From positions 21,865 to 47,072 of the forward strand of contig DHMR01000078.1 in NCBI GenBank assembly GCA_002405875.1: DNA of 25,208 nt, in the 5' to 3' direction. How positions within the stretch are numbered: the first letter of the stretch is position 1; every line of letters begins with the position of its first letter. Under the pieces are notes generated by a model. The model ran no database searches, was not told where the DNA came from, and saw nothing but the letters and a program-made list of their open reading frames with translations. A program made the translations under genes and the position numbers. This document shows, piece by piece, positions 7,589-15,954 of this stretch. Source of the stretch: a bacterium UBA4637 (lineage in GTDB: Bacteria; Bacteroidota; Bacteroidia; Bacteroidales; Bacteroidaceae).

Positions 7589-8056
7589 TTAGAATGGGAG
7601 ATCGTCTGCGCTACCACCTTCGGCTGCTGGAGCTGCACCCGCTGGCTGTGCAGGAGGGAACGGAGCCGTGGCGCCATTGGCTGCAGGAGCTGCGGCTGGT
7701 TGAGCTGCGCCGGCAACCGGAGCACCCATTGGAGGGAATGGTGTAGCACCAGGCTGCATACCACCCATCATGCCAGCTACGGCATTCGGATCGACCTTCT
7801 GTACATTCCAAGCACGAACGTTGTTGAACCAACGACCATTATACTCATGGGCGTCAATGTCAAAAGATACCATAATCTCCTCACCACTCTGTATGTTGAA
7901 CTGAGCCAAACGGTCAGCGCCAAATACGTCAAACACTAATTTCTTAGGATACTGATCGTGAGTCTCGATGACAAACGACTGCGATTTCCACTCGCCTCTA
8001 GCAGAGACACCGCTTCTTTCAGGTAAAACGGCAATGACCTTTCCTTGTAATTCCAT
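7589..8056 (-). CDS. DUF3127 OB-fold-like protein with SSB-type acidic tip
   Basis: A 155-residue protein. Residues 1-95 fit the Bacteroidetes DUF3127 family: it starts MELQGKVIAVLPERSG and includes FDIDAHEYNGRWFNNVRAWNV, an SSB-like OB-fold pattern. Residues 96-148 form a low-complexity linker rich in Ala, Pro and Gly, as in bacterial SSB tails. The last seven residues, SADDLPF, closely resemble the SSB acidic tip (DDDIPF in E. coli) through which SSB recruits repair and replication proteins. I infer single-stranded DNA or nucleic-acid binding and partner recruitment in the cytoplasm. It is divergent from dnaN, with a 201-base intergenic region between them. It is not the canonical SSB, whose N-terminal sequence differs; DUF3127 has no firmly established function that I know of. 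Confidence 0.8.
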   Translation of the reverse strand: MELQGKVIAVLPERSGVSARGEWKSQSFVIETHDQYPKKLVFDVFGADRLAQFNIQSGEEIMVSFDIDAHEYNGRWFNNVRAWNVQKVDPNAVAGMMGGMQPGATPFPPMGAPVAGAAQPAAAPAANGATAPFPPAQPAGAAPAAEGGSADDLPF

Positions 8057-8180
8057 ATATTTCTAATTAATATTATTTCTTTTCATCCGAGGCTTATCTT
8101 GATGGAAAATGAAGAATATCGCCTTTCAGTTTGCGAAATTACTAAAAATAGTTCAAAAACTAAAACATTTCCACGTTTTT

Positions 8181-8212
8181 TTTGTCTATAATCAACTTTT
8201 TTTGTATTTTTG
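8181..8212 (+). promoter_or_regulatory. Promoter of the dnaN operon
   Basis: TTTG at 8181-8184, a 20-base spacer and TATTTTTG at 8205-8212 match the Bacteroidetes -33/-7 consensus in both boxes and in spacing. Transcription would start near 8219, about 40 bases before the dnaN start codon. Confidence 0.75.
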
Positions 8213-8257
8213 TGCTCATAATACATCAATTGATTATAATTAAAAGATAAAATACTC

Positions 8258-9379
8258 ATGAGATTTACATTATCCAGTACTGCATTGAGCAGCAAACTCA
8301 ACATGCTTGCCAAGGTAATCGGTGGAAAGAACTCTCTCCCTATCCTTGACTGTTTTCTTTTCCAAGTTGCCAACGGTGAGATGAACATCACTGCAAGCGA
8401 TAGTGACAATATCCTCAAGTCAGCCATCTCTCTCACGGAATGCGAGGGCGAAGGGGAGTTCTGCATCCCTAACCGTGTGATTCTCGATGCCCTCAAAGAG
8501 CTACCAGAGCAGCCATTGAACTTCGAGATAGATCCAGAGACTTACGCCATCAAGATAGCCTATCAGAATGGTCTCTACAACTTCACCGCCCAGAACGCAG
8601 AGGAATACCCTCACACGCAGAGCGTGAACGACGCTGCCCACACCGTGAGCATCGACGCAGCCATCCTCATCGACAATATCTCCCGCACCATATTTGCGAC
8701 AGCCAACGACCAGTTGCGCCCTGTCATGAACGGCATCTACTTCGATATGACCCCCGACTCGCTCAACATCGTGGCGAGCGACGGACACAAGTTGGTGCGC
8801 AACAAGAACTTCACCATCAAGAGCGAGACACCCGCTGCCTTCGACTTGCCTAAGAAGCCAGCCACCCTGCTGAAAAATATTCTTTCAAGAGAAGAGGGAG
8901 ATGTCACCATCAAGTTTGACGACAAGAGCGCAGAGATTCTCTTCGCCGACGGCAGTTTGCGCTGTGTGCTCTACGAGGGTCGCTATCCGAACTACAACTC
9001 AGTGATTCCAAACAACCCGAACGAGGTGACCGTCGACCGCAAGGCACTCTTGAGTGCCCTCCGCCGTGTATTGCCTTTCGCCAGCGAAAGCAGCCAGTTG
9101 GTACGCCTCAGCATGAAGGGTGGCTACATGGAGGTTTCTTCCGAGGACGTAGACTTCGCTACCTCTGCCAAGGAGCAGATCGCCTGCGAAATCAACGGAA
9201 CCAACATGAGCATCGGCTTCAAGGGAAGCAGCTTGCAGGAAATCCTCAACAACCTCACCAGCGACCAGGTGGTATTCCAACTCGCCGACCCTAGCCGTGC
9301 CGGTGTGGTCATCCCAGCCGAGCAACCAGAGAACGAGGACATCCTGATGCTCATCATGCCTATGTTACTCAACGACTAA
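8258..9379 (+). CDS. dnaN: DNA polymerase III beta sliding clamp
   Basis: A 373-residue protein of normal length for the beta clamp, which encircles DNA as a dimer and holds polymerase III and other partners on the template. The N-terminus (MRFTLSSTALSSKLNMLAKVIGG) and the phrases NSLPILDCFLFQV, TANDQLRPVMNGIYFD, VASDGHKLVR and YEGRYPNYNSVIP are typical of the three repeated clamp domains. The C-terminal end reads ILMLIMPMLLND, with the M-P-M-x-L pattern that lines the partner-binding pocket. It is the first gene of the plus-strand run to 15756, behind a consensus promoter. No dnaA is nearby, so this is not a classical origin-linked dnaA-dnaN locus. Confidence 0.97.
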   Translation: MRFTLSSTALSSKLNMLAKVIGGKNSLPILDCFLFQVANGEMNITASDSDNILKSAISLTECEGEGEFCIPNRVILDALKELPEQPLNFEIDPETYAIKIAYQNGLYNFTAQNAEEYPHTQSVNDAAHTVSIDAAILIDNISRTIFATANDQLRPVMNGIYFDMTPDSLNIVASDGHKLVRNKNFTIKSETPAAFDLPKKPATLLKNILSREEGDVTIKFDDKSAEILFADGSLRCVLYEGRYPNYNSVIPNNPNEVTVDRKALLSALRRVLPFASESSQLVRLSMKGGYMEVSSEDVDFATSAKEQIACEINGTNMSIGFKGSSLQEILNNLTSDQVVFQLADPSRAGVVIPAEQPENEDILMLIMPMLLND

Positions 9380-9398
9380 TAAAAAAGAAAGAAAAGAA

Positions 9399-10262
9399 AT
9401 GAAACTGAATCTTACCAAGCCTCTGATCGTATTCGACCTAGAGACCACAGGTCTCGATATGGTCAGAGACCGCATCATACAGATGTCCTATATCAAGGTG
9501 TGCCCAGACGGCAAGGAAATCCGCAAGAACTTCTTCGTCAACCCGGGCAAACCGATTCCACAGGAAGTGACAGAGCTCACAGGCATCAGCAACGACGATG
9601 TCAAGGATGCTCCATCCTTCAAGCAGTTGGCTGCCGAACTCAACCAGGAGTTCTCGGGCTGCGACTTTGCCGGATACAACTCCAACCACTTCGATGTACC
9701 GATGCTCGCCGAGGAATTTCTCCGTGCCGGCATCGACTTCGACTTCACCAAGTGTCGCCTCATCGATGCCCAGACCATTTTCATGAAGATGGAGCGCCGC
9801 AACCTCGCCGCTGCCTACAAGTTCTTCTGCGGCAGAAAGATGGAGGAAGACTTTGAGGCTCACCGTGCCGACCAGGACACCGAGGCAACCTACCGGGTGC
9901 TCATGGGCGAGCTCGACAAGTATGCCCCTGGCGTGCAGGACGAGCCTGACCGAGTGTTACACAACGACATGGACGAACTCGCCGAATTTTCGAAGCAGAA
10001 GGACAATGTGGACTTCGCCGGTCGCATCGTCTGGGCGGAAGTGAAGGATGCCAACGGGCAACCTGTGCTCGACGAGAAGGGCGAGCCACGCAAGCACGAG
10101 GTGTTCAACTTCGGTAAATACAAAGGTTGGGACGTGGCAGAAATCTTGGCCAAAGACCCAGGTTACTTTACCTGGATACTCGGAGGCGACTTCACCAACA
10201 ACACCAAGCAGGTGCTCACCCGCATCCGTCTGCGTGAGTTTAACAAAAGAATGGGGAAATGA
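9399..10262 (+). CDS. DnaQ-family DEDDh 3'-5' exonuclease with ExoX-like C-terminal domain
   Basis: A 287-residue protein. Exo I is FDLETTG (D13, E15), Exo II is AGYNSNHFDVPML (Asp near residue 101), and Exo III is AHRADQDTEATY (His near 153, Asp near 158), so all catalytic residues of the DEDDh class are present. After about residue 230 a separate module contains FNFGKYKGWDVAEILAKDPGYFTWIL and NTKQVLTRIRL, the G-K-Y-K-G...D-P-x-Y-F/W pattern of the small ExoX-like C-terminal domain. It lies 19 bases after dnaN and is surely co-transcribed, which suggests proofreading or repair work with the clamp. Whether it is the replicative epsilon subunit or an accessory repair exonuclease is unclear; no clear clamp-binding peptide was identified. 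Confidence 0.9.
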   Translation: MKLNLTKPLIVFDLETTGLDMVRDRIIQMSYIKVCPDGKEIRKNFFVNPGKPIPQEVTELTGISNDDVKDAPSFKQLAAELNQEFSGCDFAGYNSNHFDVPMLAEEFLRAGIDFDFTKCRLIDAQTIFMKMERRNLAAAYKFFCGRKMEEDFEAHRADQDTEATYRVLMGELDKYAPGVQDEPDRVLHNDMDELAEFSKQKDNVDFAGRIVWAEVKDANGQPVLDEKGEPRKHEVFNFGKYKGWDVAEILAKDPGYFTWILGGDFTNNTKQVLTRIRLREFNKRMGK

Positions 10263-10293
10263 AATTAGGAGTTAATCCTAAGAATCTAGCAAT

Positions 10294-11559
10294 ATGTTAA
10301 AAGGAAAGAAAATCGTACTGGGCATCACGGGCTCAATCGCAGCCTACAAGGCATGCCTCATCATACGAGGATTCATCAAGCGAGGCGCTGAAGTACAGGT
10401 GGTCATCACCCCTGCAGGAAAGGAGTTTATCACCCCTATCACCCTCTCCGCCTTGACCCATAAACCTGTCATCAGCGAGTTTTTCTCACAACGGGATGGC
10501 ACGTGGAACTCTCACGTCGACCTAGGCATCTGGGCCGACGCGATGGTTATTGCCCCTTGTACGGCATCGACGATGGGCAAGATGGCCAACGGTGTGGCAG
10601 ACAACATGCTCATCACCACGTATCTGTCGATGAAGGCACCCGTCTTCATCGCCCCAGCCATGGACCTCGACATGTACAAGCATCCTTCCACACAGGCCAA
10701 CATGGCGAAATTGAAGGAATACGGCAACCTCATCATCGAGCCCGCCTCAGGCTTCCTTGCCAGCGGACTCGAAGGCAAGGGGCGCATGGAGGAGCCAGAG
10801 GTCATCGTCGACTACCTCGACCGATACTTCGACTTGCAAGCCAGTCAAAATCACAAGGAGACTCTTGAAGGAAAACAGAAGAAAGACCTCCTGGGAAAAC
10901 GAATTTTGATTACGGCGGGACCTACCTACGAAAAGATAGACCCTGTGCGCTTCATCGGCAACTACTCTTCGGGCAAGATGGGATTCGCCCTCGCCGAGGA
11001 ATGCCTCCAGCGAGGTGCCGATGTCACCCTCATCGCCGGTCCAGTGTCGCTCTCATGCAGCGAAGGCATCCACCGCATCGACGTGGAGAGTTGCGAGGAG
11101 ATGTACCAAGCAACGACCCAAGCCTTCGACGGACAAGACGAGAAGACAAGAGAAAAGGGCAAGAAGATGGATGCTGCCATTCTTTGCGCAGCGGTAGCCG
11201 ACTTCCGCCCTGCCCACGTCGCCGACAAGAAAATCAAGCGTGAGAAGGATGACCTCGAATTACTTCTGGTTCCTACCCACGACATTGCCGCCGCCCTGGG
11301 CAAGATGAAAAAGGACGGCCAGCGTATCGTGGCATTCGCCCTGGAGACCAACGACGAGGAAGTGAACGCCGAGAAGAAGCGCAAGAAGAAAAACGCAGAC
11401 TTCATCGTGCTCAACTCCACTCGCAACCCTGGCACCACCTTCCGCACGGACGAGAACCAGATAACGATTATTTCGGAAAAGGGAAAGAAAGAATATGAGA
11501 AAAAGCCAAAGACTGAAGTGGCTCGCGACATCATTGATGAGCTGGCTACTCTGTTGTAA
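10294..11559 (+). CDS. coaBC: Bifunctional phosphopantothenoylcysteine decarboxylase / phosphopantothenate-cysteine ligase
   Basis: A 421-residue fusion that carries out two steps of coenzyme A synthesis: joining cysteine to 4'-phosphopantothenate, then decarboxylating the product. The CoaC half (about 1-180) has the flavin-binding start GITGSIAAYKA, the catalytic-His context NSHVDL, APCTAST...NGVADN and a PAMDLDMY version of the P-x-M-N-x-x-M-W motif. The substrate-clamp position that is Cys158 in E. coli Dfp (ACG...GRM) reads ASGLEGKGRM here. The CoaB half starts near residue 200 with ILITAGPTYEKIDPVRFIGNYSSGKMG and includes AAVADFRP and KKIKREKDD. It lies 31 bases after the exonuclease gene, and its last 65 bases overlap the next gene in another frame. 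Confidence 0.96.
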   Translation: MLKGKKIVLGITGSIAAYKACLIIRGFIKRGAEVQVVITPAGKEFITPITLSALTHKPVISEFFSQRDGTWNSHVDLGIWADAMVIAPCTASTMGKMANGVADNMLITTYLSMKAPVFIAPAMDLDMYKHPSTQANMAKLKEYGNLIIEPASGFLASGLEGKGRMEEPEVIVDYLDRYFDLQASQNHKETLEGKQKKDLLGKRILITAGPTYEKIDPVRFIGNYSSGKMGFALAEECLQRGADVTLIAGPVSLSCSEGIHRIDVESCEEMYQATTQAFDGQDEKTREKGKKMDAAILCAAVADFRPAHVADKKIKREKDDLELLLVPTHDIAAALGKMKKDGQRIVAFALETNDEEVNAEKKRKKKNADFIVLNSTRNPGTTFRTDENQITIISEKGKKEYEKKPKTEVARDIIDELATLL

Positions 11560-12415
11560 TGCTACGGCGCAAGAACTGCAAGCCAAGATTACCATCAACC
11601 ACTCGCAGATTTCCGGTACCGACAACTCGGTCTTCGACAACCTGCAACAGACGCTCGAACGATTCGTCAACGAGCGACAGTGGACCAACTTGCATTTCCA
11701 GCGGAATGAACGCATCAACTGCAACTTCAATATCACCGTGAGCAAATATGATAAAGACAACAACGTGTTCACGTGCAAGGCACTCATCCAAGCCAACCGC
11801 CCCGTATACAACTCGTCGTACACGACCACTATATATAATAATGTGGACGAGAGCTTCACCTTCAAGTTTGCCCAGTTCGACCAGTTGGAGTTCAACGAGG
11901 AAACCATCGACAACCAATTGGTGGCGCTCTTCGCCTACTATTCCTATCTCCTCATCGGACTTGACCTCGACACCTTCTCACCGAAGGGCGGCGAAGATGT
12001 GTTGCAGCGCTGCATGAACCTGACCAACAATGCACAGAACCTCGACTTTCCAGGGTGGAAGGCATTCGACAACAGCCGCAATCGCTATGCCATCATCGCC
12101 GACTACCTGGACGGCGCCATGGAGCCCTTCCGCCTACTACAGTACGACTATTACCGCAAGGGACTCGACGAGATGGCGAACAATGCCGAGCGAGGTCGCA
12201 TAGAAATCACTACCGCCCTGGAAGAAGACCTGAAGAAAGCCAGGGAGAACAAGCCCCTCAGTCTCCTGCCTCAAATCTGGACCGACTACAAGAAAGACGA
12301 ACTTGCCAACATCTACAAAGGCAAGGGCACCCAGAAGGAAAAGGAGAGCATCTACGAGTTGCTATTCTCCATCAACCCTTCGCAAAACAATTCCTGGAAC
12401 AAGATCAAGGAATAA
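11495..12415 (+). CDS. porD: DUF4835 / PorD-like exported protein
   Basis: A 306-residue protein with a clear Sec signal peptide (MRKSQRLKWLATSLMSWLLC, cleavage after NATA before QEL) and the features of the Bacteroidetes DUF4835 family: QELQAKITINHSQI near the mature N-terminus, FAYYSYLLIGLDLDTFSPKGG in the middle, and YDYYRKGLDEMANN toward the C-terminus. Members are annotated as type IX secretion system protein PorD; its exact role is not established. The start at 11495 lies inside coaBC (65-base overlap), and the second possible start, M15 at 11537, does too. The overlap encodes almost the whole signal peptide, so expression is probably translationally coupled to coaBC. recN follows 16 bases later, an order I associate with this phylum. 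Confidence 0.85.
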   Translation: MRKSQRLKWLATSLMSWLLCCNATAQELQAKITINHSQISGTDNSVFDNLQQTLERFVNERQWTNLHFQRNERINCNFNITVSKYDKDNNVFTCKALIQANRPVYNSSYTTTIYNNVDESFTFKFAQFDQLEFNEETIDNQLVALFAYYSYLLIGLDLDTFSPKGGEDVLQRCMNLTNNAQNLDFPGWKAFDNSRNRYAIIADYLDGAMEPFRLLQYDYYRKGLDEMANNAERGRIEITTALEEDLKKARENKPLSLLPQIWTDYKKDELANIYKGKGTQKEKESIYELLFSINPSQNNSWNKIKE

Positions 12416-12431
12416 CTAATCAAGAATCATC

Positions 12432-14093
12432 ATGCTCAAACAGTTATACATCAAGAACTTTACGCTCATCGACGAACTCAACATCGAGATGCACCCAGGG
12501 TTCTCCGTCATCACAGGAGAGACGGGAGCGGGAAAGAGCATCATCCTCGGAGCCATCGGTCTGCTGCTAGGCAACCGTGCAGACACCAAGGCCATCAAGG
12601 CGGGAAGAGACCGCTGCATCATTGAAGCGCATTTCGACCTATCCCGATATGATATGGAGCAGTTCTTCATCGACAACGACATCGATGAAGATTTGCCGGA
12701 TACCATCATCCGCAGGGAGTTGACCGCCGCAGGCAAGAGCCGAGCCTTCATCAATGACACACCCGTTTCGCTCGCCAAGATGCGTGAGCTTGGCGAACAA
12801 CTCGTCGACATCCACTCGCAACACCAAAATCTCTTGTTGCAGAAAGAGGACTTCCAACTCAACGTAGTGGACATCATCGCCGGCGACCAAAAACAGGTGA
12901 AGGTGTACAACGCCGCCTACCAGGAATACAAGAAAGCCAACGAGAAGTTGAAGAAGTTGAAGGAAGAAATCGAGCGAAACCGTGAGAACGAGGACTTTCT
13001 CCGTTTCCAATACAAGGAACTCGACGAAGCTCATCTCGTGGAAGGAGAACAGGAACAACTCGAACAAGAATATGAGATGATGAGCCATTCCGAGGACATC
13101 AAGACCGCCCTCTTCCAAGCCGACAACAATCTATCGGGCGAGGATGGCAATGTACTCGAAAAACTGAAGGACGCAACCACGCAGTTGCAGGAAATCAAGG
13201 AAGTCTACCCCGAGGTGAGCGAAATCGCCGAGCGAATGGACTCCAGCTACATCGAACTCAAGGACATAGCACAGGAAGTAAACAGTCTGGTGGACAACGT
13301 GGAGTTCGACCCTGACCGCCTGGAAACCATCAATGACCGTCTTGACACCCTCAACTCGCTCCAACAGAAGTTCCATGTCCAAAACGTGGAGGAACTGATG
13401 AAGACGAGAGACAACCTGCAAGAGCAACTAGCCCATATCGACAACAGTGACGAGGACGTAGAGGAACAGGAGCAGGAGGTCAACCGCCTCCTGGAGAAAG
13501 CCAATAAACAAGCCCAAGCCTTGACCGTCATCCGTCTCAAAGCTGCCAAGAAGGTAGAGGAAGAAATGAAACAACGCCTCATCCCTCTTGGCATCCCGAA
13601 CGTGCGGTTCAGCATCAGCCTAACAGAGAAGCCACTTTGTCACGATGGTGCCGACAAAGTCAGCTTTCTCTTCAGTGCCAACAAAAGTACCCCACTCCAA
13701 CCAGTCACACAGGTAGCTTCGGGTGGTGAGATAGCCCGAGTGATGCTGTCGCTGAAGGCGATGATCAGCGGAGCCGTCAAGCTCCCGACCATCATCTTCG
13801 ATGAAATAGACACTGGTGTAAGCGGCAAGATCGCCGAGAAGATGGCAAACATCATGGCCGAGATGGGCAACCATGAGCGACAAGTGCTCTCCATCACCCA
13901 CCTACCTCAGATAGCCGCCATGGGTAGCTACCACTACAAGGTAATCAAAGAGGAGACGGAGACGGGCACCATCAGTCGCATGACGGAGTTAAATCCCGAT
14001 GAGAGAGTGCAGGAAATCGCCCAGATGCTCAGCGGAAGCGACATCACGGAGGCTGCGCTCGCCAATGCCAAGGAATTATTGAAAAGAGCTTAA
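12432..14093 (+). CDS. recN: DNA repair protein RecN
   Basis: A 553-residue SMC-like ATPase of normal RecN length that acts in double-strand break repair. The Walker A motif GETGAGKS is at residues 29-36 near the N-terminus. Long charged heptad-like stretches at about 160-240 and 270-380 (for example KANEKLKKLKEEIERNREN) form the coiled coil around a short hinge. The ABC signature VASGGEIARVMLSLK is near residue 430 and Walker B (PTIIFDEIDTGVSG) near residue 455, followed by a switch region SITHLPQIAAMG. It lies 16 bases after porD and 13 bases before the next gene, inside the dnaN-led operon. No LexA-like operator is apparent at this internal position. Confidence 0.97.
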   Translation: MLKQLYIKNFTLIDELNIEMHPGFSVITGETGAGKSIILGAIGLLLGNRADTKAIKAGRDRCIIEAHFDLSRYDMEQFFIDNDIDEDLPDTIIRRELTAAGKSRAFINDTPVSLAKMRELGEQLVDIHSQHQNLLLQKEDFQLNVVDIIAGDQKQVKVYNAAYQEYKKANEKLKKLKEEIERNRENEDFLRFQYKELDEAHLVEGEQEQLEQEYEMMSHSEDIKTALFQADNNLSGEDGNVLEKLKDATTQLQEIKEVYPEVSEIAERMDSSYIELKDIAQEVNSLVDNVEFDPDRLETINDRLDTLNSLQQKFHVQNVEELMKTRDNLQEQLAHIDNSDEDVEEQEQEVNRLLEKANKQAQALTVIRLKAAKKVEEEMKQRLIPLGIPNVRFSISLTEKPLCHDGADKVSFLFSANKSTPLQPVTQVASGGEIARVMLSLKAMISGAVKLPTIIFDEIDTGVSGKIAEKMANIMAEMGNHERQVLSITHLPQIAAMGSYHYKVIKEETETGTISRMTELNPDERVQEIAQMLSGSDITEAALANAKELLKRA

Positions 14094-14106
14094 TCAAAAG
14101 GAGAAT

Positions 14107-15756
14107 ATGAAAAAAATATATATGATTTTGATGGGATTGCTGTTCGGAGCAACAGCAATCCTCGCCCAACCGGGTCCGGTGCAAAAGACAGCCAAGAGCG
14201 TCTTCACCCTGACCACGTTTAACAAGGACGGCGGCATCATCGCCGCCACCCAAGGTGTGTTCATCGATAACAAAGGAACCGCCATCAGTACTTTCAAACC
14301 GTTTGTCGGAGCGGTCAAGGCAACCGTCGTGGATGCCACGGGCAAGTCGATGGACGTCGATGCCATCATGGGTGCCGACGAACTCTACGACGTAGCCAAG
14401 TTTCGTGTGATAGGAAAGACCACCGCGGCTCCCATCGCCAGCACAGCAAGTGCAGCGGGAAGCAAGGTTTGGCTCGTACCCTACTCCATCAAGAAGCCAG
14501 CCTACCAGCAGGAGGATGTGAGCAGCGTGGAAAAATTCAACACCACCTACAACTACTACATTTTCACCAACTCTGCTCCCGAGAATGCCGTAGGCTGTCC
14601 TTTCGTCAACAAGGACGGACAGGTCATCGCCCTGATGCACAACAACGGTTCTGTGACCGCCATCGACGCCAACTATGCCAAGCAACTGCATGTCACCGGT
14701 CTCTCGACCCTCGACGCAGCCCTTCGTGAGAGCGGTATTCGCACCGCCCTACCAGACAAGGAACAGGATGCGACAACCATGATGACCCTCAATAAGGGGA
14801 CCAAGTCGAAGGATGACTACATGAAGTACGCCAACGAGTTTATCGAGAAATTCCCGACATCCGCCTTCGGTTACAAGGAAAAGGCTGCACTGTTGGCCAA
14901 CCAAGACCAATTCGAGGAAGCCGACAAGCTCATGCAGGAGGGCATCAAGAAAGCGACCGCCAAGGACGAGGCACATTCCAACTATGCCGATGTCATCTAC
15001 CAGAAGGTAGCCTACCGTGGCGATTCCATCTACCCAAGTTGGAACGCCGACAAGGCTTTGACAGAAGCACAAGCTGCCTACAAAGTCAAGGCAGAACCTC
15101 TCTACCTACATCAGGAGGCACAAATCAACTACCTGAAGAAGGACTATCAGAAAGCCTACGACCTCTTCATCGGGCTAACCAAGACACCAATGAACAGTGG
15201 GGAAATCTGGTATGAGGCTGCGCAATCGAAGAGCCAGATGAAAGCCCCATCCGAGGAAATCAAGGTTCTTCTCGACAGTGCCGTATCCGTAGGAGTTCGC
15301 ACCAATATGGCGGGACCTTACTACTTGGCACGTGGTCGTTACCTTGACGCTGAAGGCAAGTACCGTGAAGCATTGGCTGATTACAACCAGTATGACAGCA
15401 TCGCTCGCCCACTCTCCGCCGACTTCTTCTACACACGATACAAATGCGAATTGAAGGTACGCCAGTGGCAACAGGCTTTACTCGACATCGCCCGCACTTG
15501 CTACCTCAGTCCGAAGGAGCCTACCTACTTCGCAGAATGGGCCAGCCTCGACCTTCGTGTGAAGAGATATGATGAAGGCATCAAGGCTGCACAAGCCTGC
15601 ATCGAACTAGCACCAGAATATGCCGACGGTTATCTTCTCCTCGGCCTTCTGCAGGCAGAAAAAGGCAACAAGGTGGAAGCCAAGAAGAATCTCCTCAAAG
15701 CAAAAGAACTGGGTGATACCCGAGTGGACGAATACATGAAGAAATACAAACTGTAA
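14107..15756 (+). CDS. Exported degenerate trypsin-like protease with TPR repeats
   Basis: A 549-residue protein with signal peptide MKKIYMILMGLLFGATAILA. Residues 25-210 align by eye with HtrA-type trypsin-like proteases (GVFIDNKGTAIS..., DELYDVAKFRV, NKDGQVIAL), but the catalytic His position is K64 (STFKPF in place of TNNHV) and the catalytic Ser position is V162 (ENAVGCPF in place of GNSGGP). Only the Asp (D95) is kept, so it should lack serine-protease activity. Residues 230-549 contain several TPR-like helical repeats, the clearest at the end (PEYADGYLLLGLLQAEKGNKVEAKKNLLKAKELG). It is probably a periplasmic scaffold or peptide-binding protein. It is the last gene of the dnaN operon, 13 bases after recN and 9 bases before a strong terminator. 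Confidence 0.75.
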   Translation: MKKIYMILMGLLFGATAILAQPGPVQKTAKSVFTLTTFNKDGGIIAATQGVFIDNKGTAISTFKPFVGAVKATVVDATGKSMDVDAIMGADELYDVAKFRVIGKTTAAPIASTASAAGSKVWLVPYSIKKPAYQQEDVSSVEKFNTTYNYYIFTNSAPENAVGCPFVNKDGQVIALMHNNGSVTAIDANYAKQLHVTGLSTLDAALRESGIRTALPDKEQDATTMMTLNKGTKSKDDYMKYANEFIEKFPTSAFGYKEKAALLANQDQFEEADKLMQEGIKKATAKDEAHSNYADVIYQKVAYRGDSIYPSWNADKALTEAQAAYKVKAEPLYLHQEAQINYLKKDYQKAYDLFIGLTKTPMNSGEIWYEAAQSKSQMKAPSEEIKVLLDSAVSVGVRTNMAGPYYLARGRYLDAEGKYREALADYNQYDSIARPLSADFFYTRYKCELKVRQWQQALLDIARTCYLSPKEPTYFAEWASLDLRVKRYDEGIKAAQACIELAPEYADGYLLLGLLQAEKGNKVEAKKNLLKAKELGDTRVDEYMKKYKL

Positions 15757-15765
15757 AAATAAAAG

Positions 15766-15798
15766 GTCGCAAACTTCATAAAGTTTGCGACTTTTTTT
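15766..15798 (+). terminator. Intrinsic terminator of the dnaN-recN operon
   Basis: GTCGCAAACTT (15766-15776) pairs perfectly with AAGTTTGCGAC (15781-15791) around a four-base loop, followed by seven T residues. This is a textbook terminator just after the last gene of the operon. Confidence 0.95.
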
Positions 15799-15905
15799 AT
15801 ACATTGTTCCGTCCAAGCATTGCTTCCCCAGAAACATCACCAGGAGAAGCAACCATAAATCAATCACCTTTTACTTTATTCTTTTGTTGGTTTATATATT
15901 CTCTG
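15795..15905 (-). pseudogene. Relic of the 5' end of an L3-like secreted-protein gene
   Basis: Read on the minus strand, 15814-15872 matches the start of the intact gene at 22583-22510 at roughly 85 percent of bases by eye. It encodes KVIDLWLLLLVMF, against KVINFWLLLLMVF in the intact gene. One extra T then shifts the frame; corrected, it reads FWGSNAWTE against FWGSNVWAS. The start codon is lost (ATA in place of ATG), and the fragment stops where the terminator of the neighbouring operon begins. Similarity seems to continue into the 5' untranslated part (TTTATATATTCTCTG against TTTATATCTATTTCTG). This is a decayed, truncated gene copy, not a functional ORF. Confidence 0.7.
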
Positions 15906-15954
15906 TTACAGACATTTTATTAAGTGAATGACTGCCCTCGGGAGAAATACGGAA

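Noticed and set aside
15607..15867. An 86-codon minus-strand ORF over the end of the TPR gene and the spacer
   Set aside because: Its N-terminus is the relic signal peptide out of frame, and the rest is opposite a real coding sequence; annotated as a pseudogene fragment instead.
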